DNA of 64,000 bases from a virus, in IMG/VR virus record IMGVR_UViG_3300025655_000024, positions 16,180 to 80,179 of that record. One strand, 5' to 3'. The notes beneath the pieces are model-generated. The model made no database searches. It had not been told where the DNA came from and worked only from the letters and a program-made list of their open reading frames with translations. Shown in pieces: positions 62,049-64,000 of this stretch. The translations under genes were made by a program, and so were the position numbers. How positions within the stretch are numbered: position 1 is the first letter of the stretch; each line of letters begins with the position of its first letter.

Positions 62049-63203
62049 TTATTGCCCCCTATTCAACAATTGCCAAATGATTTCCATTTCCTCGTTTGAT
62101 ATGCTTGGGTTGTCGTGATCCAAATAGGTGATGTTTGACCCTCGCCTAAAGCAATTGCGACACTTTAGGCTGTTGGTGAGTGGGTCAATGACCTTATCAC
62201 ATTTGGCGGGGTTGCCCGGCAAAGAAGCAGGGCAAACAGAAGCACCCTCCACCACATTGTCATAATTGGTGAAATCAATTGCGGGGTGTTTGCCCAATTC
62301 TCTCAAGGGTCGTGACAAATTGTTGAAGTCCGACTTACCGGGTAATGATACCTTGACCGCCAAATTTTCAGGGAAGGCATCATCCTCCCAACCCCTCGCA
62401 TCCAAAAATTGCTGAATAAAGGGTATTTGGCGTGTTGAAAGCCACCCATTGACTGATGGGTTTTCTTCCATGACATTGGATATGAGAGCCAATTCACCCG
62501 CCCCCATCAAGTCGCCCGCTGCCTTGAAACGCACTACGGGTTGGTCTTTTCTTGAACCTCTTTCAAGCATAGCCGATGGAGTCAAATTGTGAGCAACAGC
62601 ACTTCCAAACGCTTCAGGGTTGTTCAACACTTTGTCCAAATTGTTCCAAATTCGTGCTTGGGGACTGTTCAAAGCATATGTTCCTTGACACGCATAACAA
62701 TGTCCACAAGCAGTGTTGGGGTCATTGGGTGTTGAATAAACACAGGCTCTTGGCGGAGTGTCAAAAAATGAAGGGCCGGGCATTTTTCGTGTTTTGCTAT
62801 ACGGGGCGAATTCTCTTGGCTTGAGTCCCGCATCCGCCCCCGTCAAAGAATCCTGCACTTCATCCCATTCGGGTATTGGGACATTGGCTTCAAGTGGGTA
62901 ATCCACCACTCTTGGTTGCCCGTTGCTACGCAAATAGGCATCAACGATTTTTGGGTTGTTGATTATCCATTCGGTAATGTCCATAGACCTATTCGCTTTT
63001 GGGTCAGGCAATTTGCCCCCGTATCGCTTTTCCCACCAAAACATATCGTCGGGATCGCCTAATGCTTTGATGAGCAGATGGCCCAACGACATGGTTAAGG
63101 CATCCGCCATGTGTTTTGCACGCCTCTTCAATTGAAAATCCTTTTTGTCAAGGTTGTCAATCATCACAGGGTTAATATGCTTGGTTTGTGTGGCGGTGAA
63201 CAT
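62049..63203 (-). CDS. GP88-family protein
   Basis: The 384-residue protein (ATG 63203) resembles the phage GP88 family, known from mycobacteriophage and other phage proteins of unknown function. A first Cys cluster lies at about residues 154-172 (ACVYST ... TACGHCYACQG), with the family's CYA turn. It is followed by VVRFKAAGDLMGAGEL, GWLSTRQIPFIQQFL and a C-terminal cluster CPASLPGNPAKC ... LKCRNCFRRG. The Cys pattern may hold zinc or an Fe-S cluster. Its start codon overlaps that of the divergent thermosome gene, so both promoters lie inside the other's coding region. Confidence 0.78.
   Translation of the reverse strand: MFTATQTKHINPVMIDNLDKKDFQLKRRAKHMADALTMSLGHLLIKALGDPDDMFWWEKRYGGKLPDPKANRSMDITEWIINNPKIVDAYLRSNGQPRVVDYPLEANVPIPEWDEVQDSLTGADAGLKPREFAPYSKTRKMPGPSFFDTPPRACVYSTPNDPNTACGHCYACQGTYALNSPQARIWNNLDKVLNNPEAFGSAVAHNLTPSAMLERGSRKDQPVVRFKAAGDLMGAGELALISNVMEENPSVNGWLSTRQIPFIQQFLDARGWEDDAFPENLAVKVSLPGKSDFNNLSRPLRELGKHPAIDFTNYDNVVEGASVCPASLPGNPAKCDKVIDPLTNSLKCRNCFRRGSNITYLDHDNPSISNEEMEIIWQLLNRGQ
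63172..63178 (+). promoter_or_regulatory. TATA-like box for the thermosome gene
   Basis: TTAATAT lies 24 to 30 bases upstream of the thermosome ATG, inside the coding sequence of the divergent GP88 gene. Spacing fits an archaeal TATA box for a short leader; there is also a GGTGA site at 63195-63199. Confidence 0.35.
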
Positions 63204-64000
63204 GATGCCCAACGGTCAAGCACCCGTATTCATTTTGCGTGAAGGAACAGAAAGAAGTCATGGTCGTGTAGCCCAATCCAACAATATCGCTGCGGCGCGA
63301 GCCGTTGCCGATGCTGTGCGTTCAACGCTTGGGCCGAAGGGCATGGACAAAATGCTCGTTGATGAGGGCGGTGATGTCATCATCACAAACGATGGGGCTA
63401 CAATCCTTCGTGAAATGGACATTGAACACCCCGCAGCGAAGATGATTATTGAAGTGTCAAAGACTCAAGAGCAGGAGTGTTATGACGGCACTACAACGGC
63501 AGTTATTCTCTCAGGTGAATTGTTGAAGAAGTCGGAGGAATTGATTTCACAAAACATCCACCCAACCACCATTTGCGACACATTCCGTAAAGTCGGAACG
63601 GAATTGAATGCGATGATTGACGACTTGGCGATTGACGGTGATGCCGATGCTCTTTTGAGCGTGGCTCAAACCTCGCTCACGGGTAAATCCGCAGGGTCAA
63701 TCAAGGAATTCTTGGGTCGCATTTGCGTTGATGCTGTCGCACGCCTCTCAGCGAGTGGTCGTGTGGACTTGAATGAAATCATGGTCGTCAAGGCTGTCGG
63801 TGGCGAGGCTATTGACAGTCGCTTGGTTTCGTCAGTGGTTCTTGACAAAGAACGCTGTCACCCCAATATGCCCATTTCAGTCACCTCACCGAAGGTTTTG
63901 CTTTACAACAATTCCTTGATGGTGCAAACCACTGAAATGGATGCCAATATCCAAATCACCGATCCCAATCAAATCACCGCATTCCTTGAGCAAGAAGAGG
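63202..64000 (+). CDS. Thermosome (group II chaperonin) subunit, cut by the window edge
   Basis: The reading frame starts at ATG 63202 (or 63205) after GGCGGTGAAC and runs off the window, so about 266 residues are visible, roughly half of a normal subunit. The equatorial-domain motifs are clear: [54 protein letters not shown] and ILSGELLKK. This is the archaeal/eukaryotic CCT type that folds proteins in a double ring using ATP. The usual GDGTTT reads YDGTTT here: the key Asp is kept but the first Gly is Tyr. Known magroviruses are reported, as I recall, to carry chaperonins, which fits an archaeal virus. It may help fold the large capsid or tail proteins. Confidence 0.92.
   Translation, partial: MMPNGQAPVFILREGTERSHGRVAQSNNIAAARAVADAVRSTLGPKGMDKMLVDEGGDVIITNDGATILREMDIEHPAAKMIIEVSKTQEQECYDGTTTAVILSGELLKKSEELISQNIHPTTICDTFRKVGTELNAMIDDLAIDGDADALLSVAQTSLTGKSAGSIKEFLGRICVDAVARLSASGRVDLNEIMVVKAVGGEAIDSRLVSSVVLDKERCHPNMPISVTSPKVLLYNNSLMVQTTEMDANIQITDPNQITAFLEQEE

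Noticed and set aside
1-64000. Search by eye for tRNA genes, CRISPR arrays, integrases, transposases and insertion sequences.
   Set aside because: No cloverleaf, spaced direct repeats, tyrosine or serine recombinase motifs, or terminal inverted repeats were seen. A tRNA could be missed without a program.

Overview
The window reads as most of the late half of a head-tailed double-stranded DNA virus that infects an archaeon. The closest described group I know is the magroviruses of Marine Group II Euryarchaeota; that placement is inference from gene content, since no search was run. The tailed-virus core is complete: large terminase, portal, prohead protease, HK97-fold capsid protein, connector, tail terminator, tail tube, tail assembly chaperones, tape measure and giant tail-tip proteins. 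Archaeal signs are a group II chaperonin (thermosome) at the right edge, zinc ribbons in many small proteins and inside the portal, AGGTGA-type ribosome binding sites, and TATA-like boxes about 24-30 nt before a few starts. No sheath or baseplate-wedge genes were seen, so a siphovirus with a long non-contractile tail is likely.

Layout. Positions 2-2506 (+): the 3' end of an unidentified gene, a degenerate exonuclease-like protein, a small zinc protein and a D12-class adenine methyltransferase. Everything from 2503 to 63203 is on the minus strand and is read from right to left. In transcription order it holds: 63203-53000, an accessory and packaging block (GP88-family protein, a second D12 methyltransferase, a ribbon-helix-helix regulator, an ARF-like small GTPase among small membrane proteins, an HNH-like protein, a candidate small terminase, a DUF6321-like protein); 52846-46340, four large disordered Pro/Gln/Lys-rich proteins; 46329-33642, terminase, portal, small head proteins, a large protein with a DNA-ligase-like domain, protease and capsid protein; 33610-28942, decoration and neck proteins; 28935-5197, the tail; 5200-2503, a cytosine-C5 methyltransferase, one more structural-type protein and two small basic or zinc proteins. 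At 63202 the thermosome gene starts on the plus strand, its start codon overlapping that of the divergent GP88 gene, and it runs off the window.

Genes are packed with ATGA, TGATG or TAATG junctions and essentially no spacers, so translational coupling is expected. No stretch above 300 bases lacks a gene. I saw no tRNA, CRISPR array, integrase or insertion sequence.

The most unusual observations are: (1) an ARF/SR-beta-like small GTPase in a block with membrane proteins; (2) a short peptide, A-F-x-x-G-W-x-x-x-K, scattered through about nine otherwise unrelated proteins; (3) a canonical -1 slippery heptamer, C CCT TTG, joining the two tail assembly chaperone frames as in phage lambda; (4) a nucleotidyltransferase (DNA-ligase-like) domain inside a large head-region protein; (5) a roughly 65-residue module shuffled between the two giant tail proteins, once apparently nested inside a LamG fold; (6) three methyltransferases with no partner endonuclease.
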